The position numbers and the translations under genes were made by a program. DNA of 64,000 nucleotides from Thiosocius teredinicola (lineage in GTDB: Bacteria; Pseudomonadota; Gammaproteobacteria; Chromatiales; Chromatiaceae): the NCBI RefSeq assembly GCF_002009425.1, contig NZ_CP019936.1, positions 2,591,297 to 2,655,296 on the forward strand. Reading direction: 5' to 3'. The notes beneath the pieces are model-generated. The model was given only the letters and a program-made list of their open reading frames with translations, searched no databases and had not been told where the DNA came from. Positions 37,166 to 48,600 of the stretch are shown piece by piece (position 1 is the stretch's first letter; the number at the start of each line of letters is the position of its first letter).

Positions 37166-38851
37166 ATGACGTTTCATGCGCAGACCTACGAAGGCCTCGT
37201 CAGCCAGTTCAGCGAATCGCAGTCGCGATTCTTTCCGCAATACCAGGGCGATCGGACCGACTTCGACATCGTTATCATCGGCTCGGGTATGGGCGGCGGC
37301 TTGCTCGCCGACGACCTCGCCGACCGACTCGGCCAGCAGAAACGCATCCTCGTTCTCGAGGCCGGCTCGTACCTGTTTCCGACCCACGTGTTCAACGTGT
37401 GCCGGTTTCCCAACGCCGAGGTGGCTTCTCACTACAAGGTGAAGTCGTTCTACCAGTTCGGTAATGGCGGGTCTCAGAACTATATCCACGAACAGCCGCA
37501 GCTCAATTTCGGCGGCCGTTCGGTTTTCTGGTCCGGATTGATCCCGACCGTGCAGGACTGGGAACTGGACTTCTTCCCCGACCCGGTTCGCAATGCCTTG
37601 AGCGATGAATACCTGCAGTTGGCCGGCGACAAGATGAACGCCTCCGCTTCGATGGGAAAGACTGCCCAGGCGATCGTGGAGCGCTTGCGTGCAAGCCCGC
37701 TGGCCGACGAGTTCGATATCCAAGAGACACCACGCGCATTGCACCAACCCTATCTGAATGCAGAAGGCGCACCGCAGGATGAGTATTTCGTCGAACCGAC
37801 CGGCGTTTTCAACACCGCCGAGTTGCTGATCAACCAGGTCGGGCAGCCAAGCGGTTTTCGTGACCACAACGGCAACGGACTTCACCTGTTGCTGAACCAC
37901 TATGTTGAAGACGTGCAGAGTCTGCCCAACAATCGGCACCGCCTGATCGTTCGCAACGTGTTGAGCAACGAAATCCGCACCTTCGATACCAACGTTGCCG
38001 TGCTGGCCGCCGGGTCGATCGACAGTCCCAAGCTGTTGAATCGCTCGAGCCTGGTCCATGAGCTACCCGACGATGTCAAGCCGCTGATCGGACGCGGGTT
38101 GACCGATCACCCGACCACCGACTGGGTCGGCACGGTTGTCGACGGTATCGGGGACCTGGAGATCCCGCGCAACGCGCACGCCAAGATCGTGTTCTATTCG
38201 CGTGGCAAACGCGATGCGCAGAACCAGATCAAGTTTCCGTTCAACGTCGAGATGAACATCAACCACGAGTATTGGCATCTGCGTGAAAACGATCCGCACG
38301 AACCAGCGCAACCGATCGACATGTCGAACGATCCGTCGATCCTCGAGATCAAGTTCAGCTTCGGCAACTGCATCGATGACGGCAACGAGGTTCGCCCGGC
38401 GCCGCCCTTCGGCTACGTACCCGAGATCGTCTTCAAGAACCTGAATTGGATGGACCACCTCGCCGGCTCTCGCTTCCCTGCCCTTGCCGGCTGGAACAAG
38501 CGTCACGACGAGATATTCGGCATCCTCAACAACATCACGACACAAATCTTCGGCCAGTTCCGCCACAACGGAAACCCGGTTGCGCCGAACCCGCCCAACC
38601 CCTACGGCAGCAACTTCACCGATTTCGGATTCGGCACGGTGCATCATGCCGTGGGCACGCTGCGTATGCCGTATCGGCCGAGCTACACCGCCGACGTCAG
38701 CAACGCCAGCGTCGTCGACGAGAACCTCAGAGTAAAAGGTACGGGCAACCTGTACGTGTGCGACATGTCGGTGATGCCGTTCAGCTCAGCGGCAAACCCG
38801 GTACGCACCCTGGGCGGACTCGCATTGCGCCTTTCGCGCCATTTGGGTTAG
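37166..38851 (+). CDS. GMC-family FAD oxidoreductase
   Basis: 561 residues from the ATG at 37166, behind GGGAGGTGG; the open frame extends to 37079 without a better start. The N-terminal FAD-binding fold is FDIVIIGSGMGGGLLADDLA followed by ILVLEAG. A later strand reads VAVLAAGSIDSPKLLNRS. The C-terminal GMC signature region is TVHHAVGTLRMP (His of the active-site pair), and CDMSVMPFSSAANPVRTLGG closes the FAD site. GMC enzymes oxidise alcohols, sugars or sterols. No signal peptide or partner cytochrome is adjacent. The nearest family branch and substrate cannot be told. It is convergent with the HlyD gene, 25 bp apart. Confidence 0.88.
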   Translation: MTFHAQTYEGLVSQFSESQSRFFPQYQGDRTDFDIVIIGSGMGGGLLADDLADRLGQQKRILVLEAGSYLFPTHVFNVCRFPNAEVASHYKVKSFYQFGNGGSQNYIHEQPQLNFGGRSVFWSGLIPTVQDWELDFFPDPVRNALSDEYLQLAGDKMNASASMGKTAQAIVERLRASPLADEFDIQETPRALHQPYLNAEGAPQDEYFVEPTGVFNTAELLINQVGQPSGFRDHNGNGLHLLLNHYVEDVQSLPNNRHRLIVRNVLSNEIRTFDTNVAVLAAGSIDSPKLLNRSSLVHELPDDVKPLIGRGLTDHPTTDWVGTVVDGIGDLEIPRNAHAKIVFYSRGKRDAQNQIKFPFNVEMNINHEYWHLRENDPHEPAQPIDMSNDPSILEIKFSFGNCIDDGNEVRPAPPFGYVPEIVFKNLNWMDHLAGSRFPALAGWNKRHDEIFGILNNITTQIFGQFRHNGNPVAPNPPNPYGSNFTDFGFGTVHHAVGTLRMPYRPSYTADVSNASVVDENLRVKGTGNLYVCDMSVMPFSSAANPVRTLGGLALRLSRHLG

Positions 38852-38876
38852 GCGCAGAAGCTGGATCAGCGCGGGC

Positions 38877-40199
38877 TCAATCTTCCAGCCAAGCGCGACG
38901 AAAGCTGTCGTGGATCGGCTGCAGCAGATAATCGGCCATCGTGCGTTCGCCGGTGCGGATGAACACCTCGGCCATCATGCCGGGTAGGATCTGCTTGTCA
39001 CCCAGACGCTCGACCTGCTCCAGCGGGACTTCGACCCGCGAGATGAAGTAGGTCTCGCCGGTTTTGTTGTCGAGCAGCGCATCGGCCGATACATAGCGAA
39101 GTTGTCCATCGAGTTCGGGCGTCGTGCGTTGATTGAACGCCGTCATACGGATCGCGGCCGGCAATCCGACGGTGACCTTATCGATATCCTGAGGATTGAC
39201 ACGCGCCTCAATGATGAGTTCGTCATTCGACGGCAAGAGTTCGAGCAAAGTCTCGCCAGGGGAAACGACGCCACCGATGGTGTGTACACCGATATCGACC
39301 ACGACACCGTCAACCGGCGACCTCACCTCGGTTTGTTTGTACACGTGTTCGGCGGCATTCATCCGTTCGCGAAAGTCGAAGATCTCCGCCTGCACCTGTT
39401 TGAGTTCGCTGACGACCTTCTCGCGAAATGCCGCGCGAACCTGGTGAATCTCCAACTCTTTGCGCGACATCTCGGTTTGCGCCGACGCAATCTCAGACTG
39501 ATGCTCTGCACGGCTGCCTTCCAAGCGTGCCGACTCTCGTTCGAGCTCGAGAACGCGCTGCTTGCCGCCCAGCCCTTTCTGATGCAGCTTGCGAACGCTC
39601 GCCAGTTCATCGCGCACAAATACCAATTGCTTGTTTTCCGAGCGGACCTGCGCCTTGCGACCATCGACGTCCTGTTGCAAACCGGCGATTTGTTTCTCCA
39701 GGATTGCCACCTCGCCTGCTACAGCCTCGCGACGCGCCTGCCACAGTGCGCGTTGCGACGTGATGATCTCTGAGATCGTCGGCTCACCCGATCGCTCAGT
39801 GAAGGAACGAGGAAACTGAATATCCTCAGCGCCGTCACGCTCCGAGAGCAAGCGCGCTTCTTGTGCCACAGCGACATCATAGCCGTCACGCAATATCGCC
39901 AGGGACGCGGCAGCACGCGTTTCATCGAGACGCACCAGTACATCTCCGGCACTCACCTTGTCGCCGTCACGCACCAGAATATCTTTGATAGTACCGCCTT
40001 CGAGGTGCTGAATTTTCTTGCGATTCGAGTCCACTTTGATGGTACCGGCGGCGACCACCGCTTCCGCCAGCGGGGCCGTTGCAGCCCACACGATGAATCC
40101 ACCCATCGCGATCAGCACCACGACCATGCCTGCCAGAATGCTGCGTTTCGGATCGACCGGCAGTGGCGAAGGCGCGGCGCCCGGCGGGTGCATACTCAT
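38877..40199 (-). CDS. Type I secretion periplasmic adaptor (HlyD/PrtE family)
   Basis: 440 residues. One N-terminal membrane helix (~residues 24-45, GMVVVLIAMGGFIVWAATAPL) leads a lipoyl half-motif (GTIKVDSNRKKIQHLEGG). A long coiled coil follows (~90-290, rich in Glu/Arg/Leu heptads), then the second lipoyl half and the beta-barrel (VRSPVDGVVVDIGVHTIGGVV, PAAIRMTAFNQRT). It bridges the inner-membrane ABC exporter to a TolC-type channel. Its ATG overlaps the stop codon of the ABC gene. No TolC homologue lies in the window. Likely cargo is the giant Calx-beta/PKD protein encoded nearby. Confidence 0.93.
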   Translation of the reverse strand: MSMHPPGAAPSPLPVDPKRSILAGMVVVLIAMGGFIVWAATAPLAEAVVAAGTIKVDSNRKKIQHLEGGTIKDILVRDGDKVSAGDVLVRLDETRAAASLAILRDGYDVAVAQEARLLSERDGAEDIQFPRSFTERSGEPTISEIITSQRALWQARREAVAGEVAILEKQIAGLQQDVDGRKAQVRSENKQLVFVRDELASVRKLHQKGLGGKQRVLELERESARLEGSRAEHQSEIASAQTEMSRKELEIHQVRAAFREKVVSELKQVQAEIFDFRERMNAAEHVYKQTEVRSPVDGVVVDIGVHTIGGVVSPGETLLELLPSNDELIIEARVNPQDIDKVTVGLPAAIRMTAFNQRTTPELDGQLRYVSADALLDNKTGETYFISRVEVPLEQVERLGDKQILPGMMAEVFIRTGERTMADYLLQPIHDSFRRAWLED

Positions 40200-41926
40200 G
40201 CCCCCTGCACCGCATTGCCTACCGTCAGGCGGCGCGTGATCTGCGGCATGACTTCTGCCGTAGGACCGTAGTGCGTGAGCGCGCCTTTCTGCACAACCAT
40301 CATCTTGTCGACACCGCCAACCAGTGTTGGCCGATGCGCAATGACGATAACGGTGCTGCCGCCCTGTTTAAGTTCGTCCACTGCGTTACGCACTGTTGCT
40401 TCGCCTTGTGCGTCCAGATTCGACGTCGGCTCATCAAGCACAATCAGTGCAGGCCGGCGATAGAAAGCCCGCGCCAGACCTATACGTTGGCGCTGACCGC
40501 CGGACAGGTTCTCGCCGCCCGCCCCTATCTCGGTAGCATAGCCGTCGGATAGCCCTACGATGGTTTCGTGCGCACCGGCCAGCTTTGCTGCATCGACAAC
40601 CGCTTGAGCATCGACCTTGCCGAAACGTGCGATGTTCTCTGCAACCGTTCCCGGAAACAGTTCGACATCCTGCGGGAGATAGCCGATATACGGCCCGAGT
40701 ACATCGCGCGACCATTGCGCAAACTCGGCGCCGTCCAGCCGCACCAGTCCCGACAACGGCTGCCAGATGCCGACCATCAAGCGCGCGACCGACGACTTTC
40801 CGGCAGCGCTCGGCCCGGTGAGCCCTACGCTGGTGCCGGGTTCTATGCGGAAACTCATGCCGGTGACCACGTGCCGATCGGCACCCGGCGGCGCTGCGAA
40901 CACATTGTCGAAAACCAAATCGCCTTTCGGTTGCGGCAACCGCATCGGTTCTTCGGCGTCACCATCGCTAGCTATCCAGTCACGCAATCGCGTGCGCGCC
41001 TCGCGCGCACTCAGAAGCTGATGCCAACCCGCTATCGCCACCTCGATCGGCGCGAGTGCCCTGCTACTGATAATCGACGCCGCAATCATGACGCCGGCCG
41101 ATGTAACCTCGTTGATCGCGAGATAGGCGCCGACGCCGAGGATTGCGACCTGGATGGTGAACCTTAGTGCGCGCGCCGAACCTGCGGCGACACCCGAAAT
41201 ATCGCTGGCGCGGGCCTGTAGCGAAAGGCCGTCATGGTGCCATTTGCGCCAGACCGCACGCAGCCCCGGCAACATACCCATCGCCCAGATAGCGTCACGG
41301 TTACGACAACCCGCATCGACAAATCGATCGGCAACCATCGTTCGCCCAGCAGATTCTTTGAGGGGGGTTCGGGTCGCCCTCTCGTTGACCAGTGCAATAA
41401 CAAGCAACAGCACAGCACCCGTCAGTGCCACATGTCCTAGCCATGGGTGCAGCAGATAGACAAAAAGGAGGTAGATGGGCGTCCACGGAGCATCAAACAA
41501 GGCCAGCAAGCCACGGCCGGTCATGAATGAGCGAACCGTTGCAAGATCGCGCAACGGTTGCGCACCGAGCCCATCGTACATGGCAACCGCGAATGTACTG
41601 TCTGAAACACCTTGGTCGAAGCGCGCACCTACGCGCACCATTACACGGGCACGAATCGCCTCCAACACACCGAGGACAATCAGTGCGGCCACGGCGACCA
41701 GCGACAGCAGCAACAGGGTGTCGACACTGCGCGAGATCAGTACGCGGTCGTAGATCTGCAGCATGTAAAGCGGTGACACCAGCATCAGCAGGTTGATGCA
41801 CAGGCTGAAGAACACCACAGCGAGCAGTGCCGGGCGTGCAACAGCAAAGCCGGCGTCCAGCGCGTTGCGCTTGGCTGTCATGGGCTGACCGAGCCTAGTG
41901 CTAGGCGAAGTCGGTAGCGCGGACAC
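40196..41926 (-). CDS. Type I secretion ABC transporter permease/ATPase (PrtD family)
   Basis: 576 residues from a GTG at 41926; an ATG at 41881 is an alternative and would avoid overlap with the PEP-CTERM-like gene. Six-helix transmembrane domain in the first ~310 residues; no N-terminal C39 or C39-like peptidase domain. The nucleotide-binding domain follows: Walker A TGPSAAGKSSVARL, signature NLSGGQRQRIGLARAF, Walker B ALIVLDEPTSNLD and H-loop VIVIAHRP. PrtD-type exporters move proteins with C-terminal signals in one step to the outside. The adaptor gene overlaps its 3' end by 4 bp. Confidence 0.94.
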   Translation of the reverse strand: MSALPTSPSTRLGQPMTAKRNALDAGFAVARPALLAVVFFSLCINLLMLVSPLYMLQIYDRVLISRSVDTLLLLSLVAVAALIVLGVLEAIRARVMVRVGARFDQGVSDSTFAVAMYDGLGAQPLRDLATVRSFMTGRGLLALFDAPWTPIYLLFVYLLHPWLGHVALTGAVLLLVIALVNERATRTPLKESAGRTMVADRFVDAGCRNRDAIWAMGMLPGLRAVWRKWHHDGLSLQARASDISGVAAGSARALRFTIQVAILGVGAYLAINEVTSAGVMIAASIISSRALAPIEVAIAGWHQLLSAREARTRLRDWIASDGDAEEPMRLPQPKGDLVFDNVFAAPPGADRHVVTGMSFRIEPGTSVGLTGPSAAGKSSVARLMVGIWQPLSGLVRLDGAEFAQWSRDVLGPYIGYLPQDVELFPGTVAENIARFGKVDAQAVVDAAKLAGAHETIVGLSDGYATEIGAGGENLSGGQRQRIGLARAFYRRPALIVLDEPTSNLDAQGEATVRNAVDELKQGGSTVIVIAHRPTLVGGVDKMMVVQKGALTHYGPTAEVMPQITRRLTVGNAVQGA

Positions 41927-42632
41927 CTCGACGCATTCGATTCACCGCCAGTGCTCCCAAAGGTAGCAGCATGATGAGCAGCGTGGAGGGAACGGGAACA
42001 ACTGCATCCGGATCATCGGTGACACCGGTGATTTCGTACGCCAGATCGATACTGGGTGAATCGACAATCCAATCGGGCGACAAGGCCGGCTCGCGATAGG
42101 CATTGGCGCCATCACCAACTGAACTCTCCGCCCAATACCAGCCAACGGGATTGTTGCCCGTGTTGGAGATGTTGACGATCGATAGCCAGTACGACAAACC
42201 ATTTTCGAGTGCCAAAGCGCCACTGGCTATATCCAGCGAATACGCATAGACGTCCTCACCAAAGATATCCTGCACGCCGGTCAAAGATCGCATCGCGGGC
42301 GCGCTAGCCAGTTCATAGAGCAGATCGCCCACCGAACCGGCCGCATCCGCGAACACGCGGACGATGAAATCGTCGGTAGACGGGGTTCCGTCGTACGACC
42401 CCCACCAACTTATGTTCTGAACGTCGACATCTGCAGTAGCCGTCAATGATTCTGCAGTTTCGATCCCACCTCCCAGGTCGTCCAGGTAGCTGTCGATGGC
42501 GTCAGGGGAAGGCGTCAGCAACGGTTGCGCGATCGACGTTACCACCGCCGCGTTGGCGCTCGATAGCGCGAGCGACGCTGCTACAGCGAGAAACCAAGGA
42601 AACTTGGACTTGATACTTTTCGAAAATTCCAT
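41901..42632 (-). CDS. Small secreted protein with PEP-CTERM-like sorting tail
   Basis: 243 residues from the ATG at 42632, which follows AAGAAGAG by 8 nt. An N-terminal signal peptide (FPWFLAVAASLALSSANA) is present. The mature part is a beta-rich domain with aromatic patches (NISWWGSYDGTPSTDDFIVR) and conserved-looking WYWAESS. The C-terminus is VPVPSTLLIMLLPLGALAVN followed by Arg-rich residues: a V-P-x-P-x start, a hydrophobic helix and a basic end, as in PEP-CTERM exosortase substrates. No exosortase gene is in view. It sits between the type I exporter genes and the giant protein gene on the same strand. Confidence 0.7.
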   Translation of the reverse strand: MEFSKSIKSKFPWFLAVAASLALSSANAAVVTSIAQPLLTPSPDAIDSYLDDLGGGIETAESLTATADVDVQNISWWGSYDGTPSTDDFIVRVFADAAGSVGDLLYELASAPAMRSLTGVQDIFGEDVYAYSLDIASGALALENGLSYWLSIVNISNTGNNPVGWYWAESSVGDGANAYREPALSPDWIVDSPSIDLAYEITGVTDDPDAVVPVPSTLLIMLLPLGALAVNRMRRGVRATDFA

Positions 42633-42674
42633 GTCTTTCACTCTTCTTTGTATTAATCGGGTGACTCTGATTGC

Positions 42675-45600
42675 TTACAGCAACTGGCCGTCGGCATCCT
42701 CAGCCAGCGTGCCCAGCGAGGCGGCCATATCGTTCGAAGCAGTGAAATCGAACTCGGCATCGTTAACTGCCAATGCCACCTCGGCCGCACTGACACTGCT
42801 CGGCATCGGTGTTGTCGTTTGCGTTGCCGCAACCACAGGAAACTCGAACTCGATGGCATCAACCATAAAATCGCTGCCATCGAAACCACTGCCATTCGGT
42901 GTCGGCCTGCCGACCGTCTCACCGGCATCATCGACATAAGCGCCAAACACGAAATCACTGCCATCGTAGGCACCTGCCGTCAGCACGACGCTGGCAAATG
43001 CCGATGCCGTCTGCAGCGACACCTGCTTTTCGTGCGAGGCGGAATCAGCCGAGAAAACCAGTTCATCCACCAAGGCACCTTGCGCGTCAAACGCCTGCAG
43101 CCGGCCAGCTTCGTTGTTGCTTCCGTCATCGTCGGCAAACAAACGGGCAATATCGACCGTGACACCTGTTGCCTCTCTGGCGAGTTCGAACTTCAAGCCT
43201 TCGACGCCGTCGATTTCCTGGTACAAACCGCTGGCGATGGTCTGGCCGCTGACACCCAGGTCACCGCTGAGCACATCGCCGCCCGCCAGGGTGCTACTCG
43301 CCCGGCTGCTGAATGTGACGTCTGTCCAGGGTTCGAAATCATCGTTTACATCGGCCTTGTGTGTGATACCGATATCAGGATTGCTCCAGGCGTCCTCCCA
43401 GGCTGTCGGGTCCGAACGCAGCTGGCGAACCGGGGCATCACCGATTCTGACGGTGTCGGTTTGCGCGGCAAAGACTTCGATCGGTAGCGTAGCGACATCG
43501 GTATAGGTGCCGTCCTCGTCGACGAGGTCGACGGAGATTGTGTAGTCGCCTGCATCGGCATAGGTATGCGTCGCGTCGCCATTGGTGGTGTAGGTGTTAT
43601 CCGTCCCGTCACCCCAATGCACCACATAGTTCGATACAGTATCGTCACCTGGATCTGTCACCGCACCCAGAGTTAGGGTGTATAGCGTGTCCTCTGTAAC
43701 GCTGTTATCTCCGGAAACTGCGACTGTCGGTTCGACGTTGTGGACGGTCACGTCGAAGGTTGCGGTGTCCTGATCGGCACCGCCGGTATCCGATATGGTC
43801 ACCGACACAGTCTGTATCTCAGGGCCGTCGGCAAAGGCATTACTGACCTCGAAGCTGGTCGCGCCTGCAGCAATAGAACCGGCCTCGTCGGCAACTCCGT
43901 CACCATCCCAATCGACCTCATAGCTCCAGCCGTCGTTGTTACTATCCTCGCCATCGGTGAAGATGATGGTTTTGGTCAGTGTGTCGGCCTCGTTGAGCGT
44001 CTCATCGGTTATTGAAGACACTAGGGCAACCGGATCAGGCTCGTCGACATCCGTGACCGTCAGGTCTAAAGATGCGGCATCCGTGTAGGTGCCGTCTTCG
44101 TCCACCAAGTCTACGGTGATCGTGTACACACCGGGGTCAGCAAAGGTATGCGTCACGTCACCATTGGTCGTGTAGATGTCATCAGAACCATCTCCCCAAT
44201 GCACCACGTAGTTCGCAATGGTATCTTCGCCCGGATCGACTACGGCACCCAGCGTCAACGTGTATAGGCCATCTTCTTGTACGCTGCTATCGCCATTCAG
44301 CCCCAATGTTGGAGCAACATTATTGACCGCAACATCAAACGTGTCGGAATCCTGATCGGTGCCACCAGTATCAGTCACAGTCACCGATACGGTCTGGCTG
44401 GCAGGTCCATCGGCAAAAGTGTTGCTGATCTCGAAGCTGGTCGCACCGGCGGCGATAGGATTTGTCTCGTCGACCACACCGTCGCCGTTCCAATCAACCG
44501 AATAGCTCCAACCATCGGCGTTACTGTCTTCACCATCGGTGAAGGTGATGGTCTTCGTCAGCGTTTGTCCTTCGTTTAGGGTTGCATCAGCGCCGGCATC
44601 AACCTCGACAGGCAATGGAGCACTAACCGGTGTCACCGTTACATCCAGCGAAGCGAGCGCGCTGTAGGTGCCATCCTCGTCAACGACATCGACCGTAATC
44701 GTGTAGCCGCCAGGGTCGGCATAGGTGTGGGTCACATCGCCGTTGGCGGCATAGGTATCTTCCGACCCATCACCCCAATGCACTATGTAGCTCGAAACAG
44801 TATCTTCGCCTGGGTCCACCGCTGTACCCAGAGTGAGGGTGTATTCGCTATCCTCGGGTACCTCGTTGCCACCGGCAATCGTCAGCGTCGGTGCAACGTT
44901 GTTGACCGTGACATCAAAGGTATCGGTATCCTGATCGTTACCACTGGTGTCAGAGACGGTTACCGACACGGTCCCGACGTCGGGGCCATCAGCAAACGTG
45001 TGGCTGATCTCAAAGCTGCTCGAGCCGGCCGCGATCGAGCCGCTGTCATCGGCATTTCCATCGCCATCCCAGTCAATCGAGTAAGACCAGCCGTCGGTGT
45101 TACTGTCTTCACCATCGGCGAACGTGATGGTCTTCGTCAGCGTTTGTCCTTCGTTTAGGGTTGCATCAGTGCCTGCATCAACCTCGACAGGCAATGGAGC
45201 ACTAACCGGTGTCACCGTTACATCCAGCGAAGCCAGTGCGCTGTAGGTGCCATCCTCGTCAATGACATCGACCGTAATCGTGTAGTCGCCTGGGTTGGCA
45301 TATGTATGGGTGACGTCGCCGTCGGAGGCATAGGTGTCGTCTGAACCGTCACCCCAATGTACTACGTAGCTCGAAACAGTATCTTCGCCTGGGTCCACGG
45401 CTGTACCCAGAGTGAGGGTGTATTCGCTATCCTCGGATATCTCGTTGGCACCGGCAATCGTCAGTGTCGGTGCAACATTGTTGACCGTGACATCAAAGGT
45501 ATCGGTATCCTGATCGTTACCACTGGTGTCAAAGACAGTTACCGACACGGTCTCGACGTCAGGGCCATCCGCAAACGTGTGGCTGATCTCGAAACTGCTT

Positions 45601-48600
45601 GAACCCGCAGCGATCGCGCCGCTGTCATCGGCATTTCCATCACCGTCCCAGTCAACCGAGTAGGTCCAGCCGTCCGAGTTGCTATCCTCACCGTCGGTGA
45701 ATGTGATGGTTTTGGTGAGCGTATCGCCTTCGTTGAGCGTCTCATCGGCACCGGCGTCAACAGCAGCCCCGTCGAAATTGTCACCATCCACAATCGTAAC
45801 GGTGCCGGTAGCCCCTGCCGTACCGCTTGCAATCGCAGCTGTTGGAATGACGGTCAGCGTAAAGGTCTCGCTTGGCTCGTCAATGCTGTCACCTATGATC
45901 GGGATGAGCGCAGCGGCATAGGTCTGGCCTGGACCAAACGTGACCGTTCCGCTGACCGGTTCATAGTCGACTCCCGATGTCGCGGTGCCAGCAGATGTTG
46001 AGTAGCTCAGCGTGATGGCTTGCTGAGGTGGTCTGGATAGGGTGATCGGCACCGCGACCTGATCTATCTGACCCGAAGGACCTTCAAAGATCTGTGCATC
46101 TTCGACGTAGAGCGCCAGATTGTTGCCTAAACCATCGTCATCCAGAATCCACCCAGTGGAATACAAGGTGGGAGCATTGCCTGCCAAGGCTGCACCCTGC
46201 GCCGAGTACACCTCCAGAATCACCGTCTCATCGACTTCGTCGACCGAATCACCATCGATCCGGTAACTCACCGTCTTCGACGTCTCACCCGCCGCAAATG
46301 TCACCGACGTCCCGGAATTATAGAAGTACGCGTCCGCACCCGCCGCCGAACTGCCCACCGATGCCGTGCCCGCCAGGAACCGGTACTCCACCGTCACCGC
46401 ATCCGTCGCCGGCTCCGACAACGAGATCGTCCAGCTCAGATAGTTCGGATCATTGTTGTTCGACGACTCAAAGTTCGAGGCACCCGACACGTTTACCGTC
46501 GGCTGCGATTCACCACCAGCATCGTCATCAAAGACCTCAGCCGCACCGATCGAGACCGCCGCCACCTCCGCCGGCTTGTCGAAACTCAGCGAGAACAACT
46601 CCGTCGGCTCAACCTTGGTATCACCAAACACCGGCACCGTCACCGAGCCCGACGTCTGACCCGCCACGAAATTCAGCGTGCCACTGGTCGCCTGGTAGTC
46701 TTCGCCCGCTACCGCCGAACCATCCACCGTTTCGTAGTCCACCGTGAAGGCCGTCGGCGCCGGTCGCGACAAAGACACTTCAAACGAGGCCTGCGTCTGT
46801 CCCGTATCGCCTTCAACCAACACCGGCCGCGACACATACAGCGCCAGGTTGTTGCCGGTCCCGTCATCGTCAAGGATCCAACCGGTTGCCCGCAGCACCG
46901 GCACATCACCCGCCAAGGCCGCACCCTGCGCCGAGTACACCTCCAGAATCACCGTCTCATCGACTTCGTCGACCGAATCACCATCGATCCGGTAACTCAC
47001 CGTCTTCGACGTCTCACCCGCCGCAAATGTCACCGACGTCCCGGAATTATAGAAGTACGCGTCCGCACCCGCCGCCGAACTGCCCACCGATGCCGTGCCC
47101 GCCAGGAACCGGTACTCCACCGTCACCGCATCCGTCGCCGGCTCCGACAACGAGATCGTCCAGCTCAGATAGTTCGGATCATTGTTGTTCGATGACTCAA
47201 AGTTCGAGGCACCCGACACGTTTACCGTCGGCTGCGATTCACCACCAGCATCGTCATCAAAGACCTCAGCCGCACCGATCGAGACCGCCGCCACCTCCGC
47301 CGGCTTGTCGAAACTCAGCGAGAACAACTCCGTCGGCTCAACCTTGGTATCACCAAACACCGGCACCGTCACCGAGCCCGACGTCTGACCCGCCACGAAA
47401 TTCAGCGTGCCACTGGTCGCCTGGTAGTCTTCGCCCGCTACCGCCGAACCATCCACCGTTTCGTAGTCCACCGTGAAGGCCGTCGGCGCCGGTCGCGACA
47501 AAGACACTTCAAACGAGGCCTGCGTCTGTCCCGTATCGCCTTCAACCAACACCGGCCGCGACACATACAGCGCCAGGTTGTTGCCGGTCCCGTCATCGTC
47601 AAGGATCCAACCGGTTGCCCGCAGCACCGGCACATCACCCGCCAAGGCCGCACCCTGCGCCGAGTACACCTCCAGAATCACCGTCTCATCGACTTCGTCG
47701 ACCGAATCACCATCGATCCGGTAACTCACCGTCTTCGACGTCTCACCCGCCGCAAATGTCACCGACGTCCCGGAATTATAGAAGTACGCGTCCGCACCCG
47801 CCGCCGAACTGCCCACCGATGCCGTGCCCGCCAGGAACCGGTACTCCACCGTCACCGCATCCGTCGCCGGCTCCGACAACGAGATCGTCCAGCTCAGATA
47901 GTTCGGATCATTGTTGTTCGACGACTCAAAGTTCGAGGCACCCGACACGTTTACCGTCGGCTGCGATTCACCACCAGCATCGTCATCAAAGACCTCAGCC
48001 GCACCGATCGAGACCGCCGCCACCTCCGCCGGCTTGTCGAAACTCAGCGAGAACAACTCCGTCGGCTCAACCTTGGTATCACCAAACACCGGCACCGTCA
48101 CCGAGCCCGACGTCTGACCCGCCACGAAATTCAGCGTGCCACTGGTCGCCTGGTAGTCTTCGCCCGCTACCGCCGAACCATCCACCGTTTCGTAGTCCAC
48201 CGTGAAGGCCGTCGGCGCCGGTCGCGACAAAGACACTTCAAACGAGGCCTGCGTCTGTCCCGTATCGCCTTCAACCAACACCGGCCGCGACACATACAGC
48301 GCCAGGTTGTTGCCGGTCCCGTCATCGTCAAGGATCCAACCGGTTGCCCGCAGCACCGGCACATCACCCGCCAAGGCCGCACCCTGCGCCGAGTACACCT
48401 CCAGAATCACCGTCTCATCGACTTCGTCGACCGAATCACCATCGATCCGGTAACTCACCGTCTTCGACGTCTCACCCGCCGCAAATGTCACCGACGTCCC
48501 GGAATTATAGAAGTACGCGTCCGCACCCGCCGCCGAACTGCCCACCGATGCCGTGCCCGCCAGGAACCGGTACTCCACCGTCACCGCATCCGTCGCCGGC

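Noticed and set aside
41888-41903. CCTAG-TG-CTAGG inverted repeat near the exporter start
   Set aside because: Arms are only 5 bp and lie inside overlapping coding ends; chance is likely.
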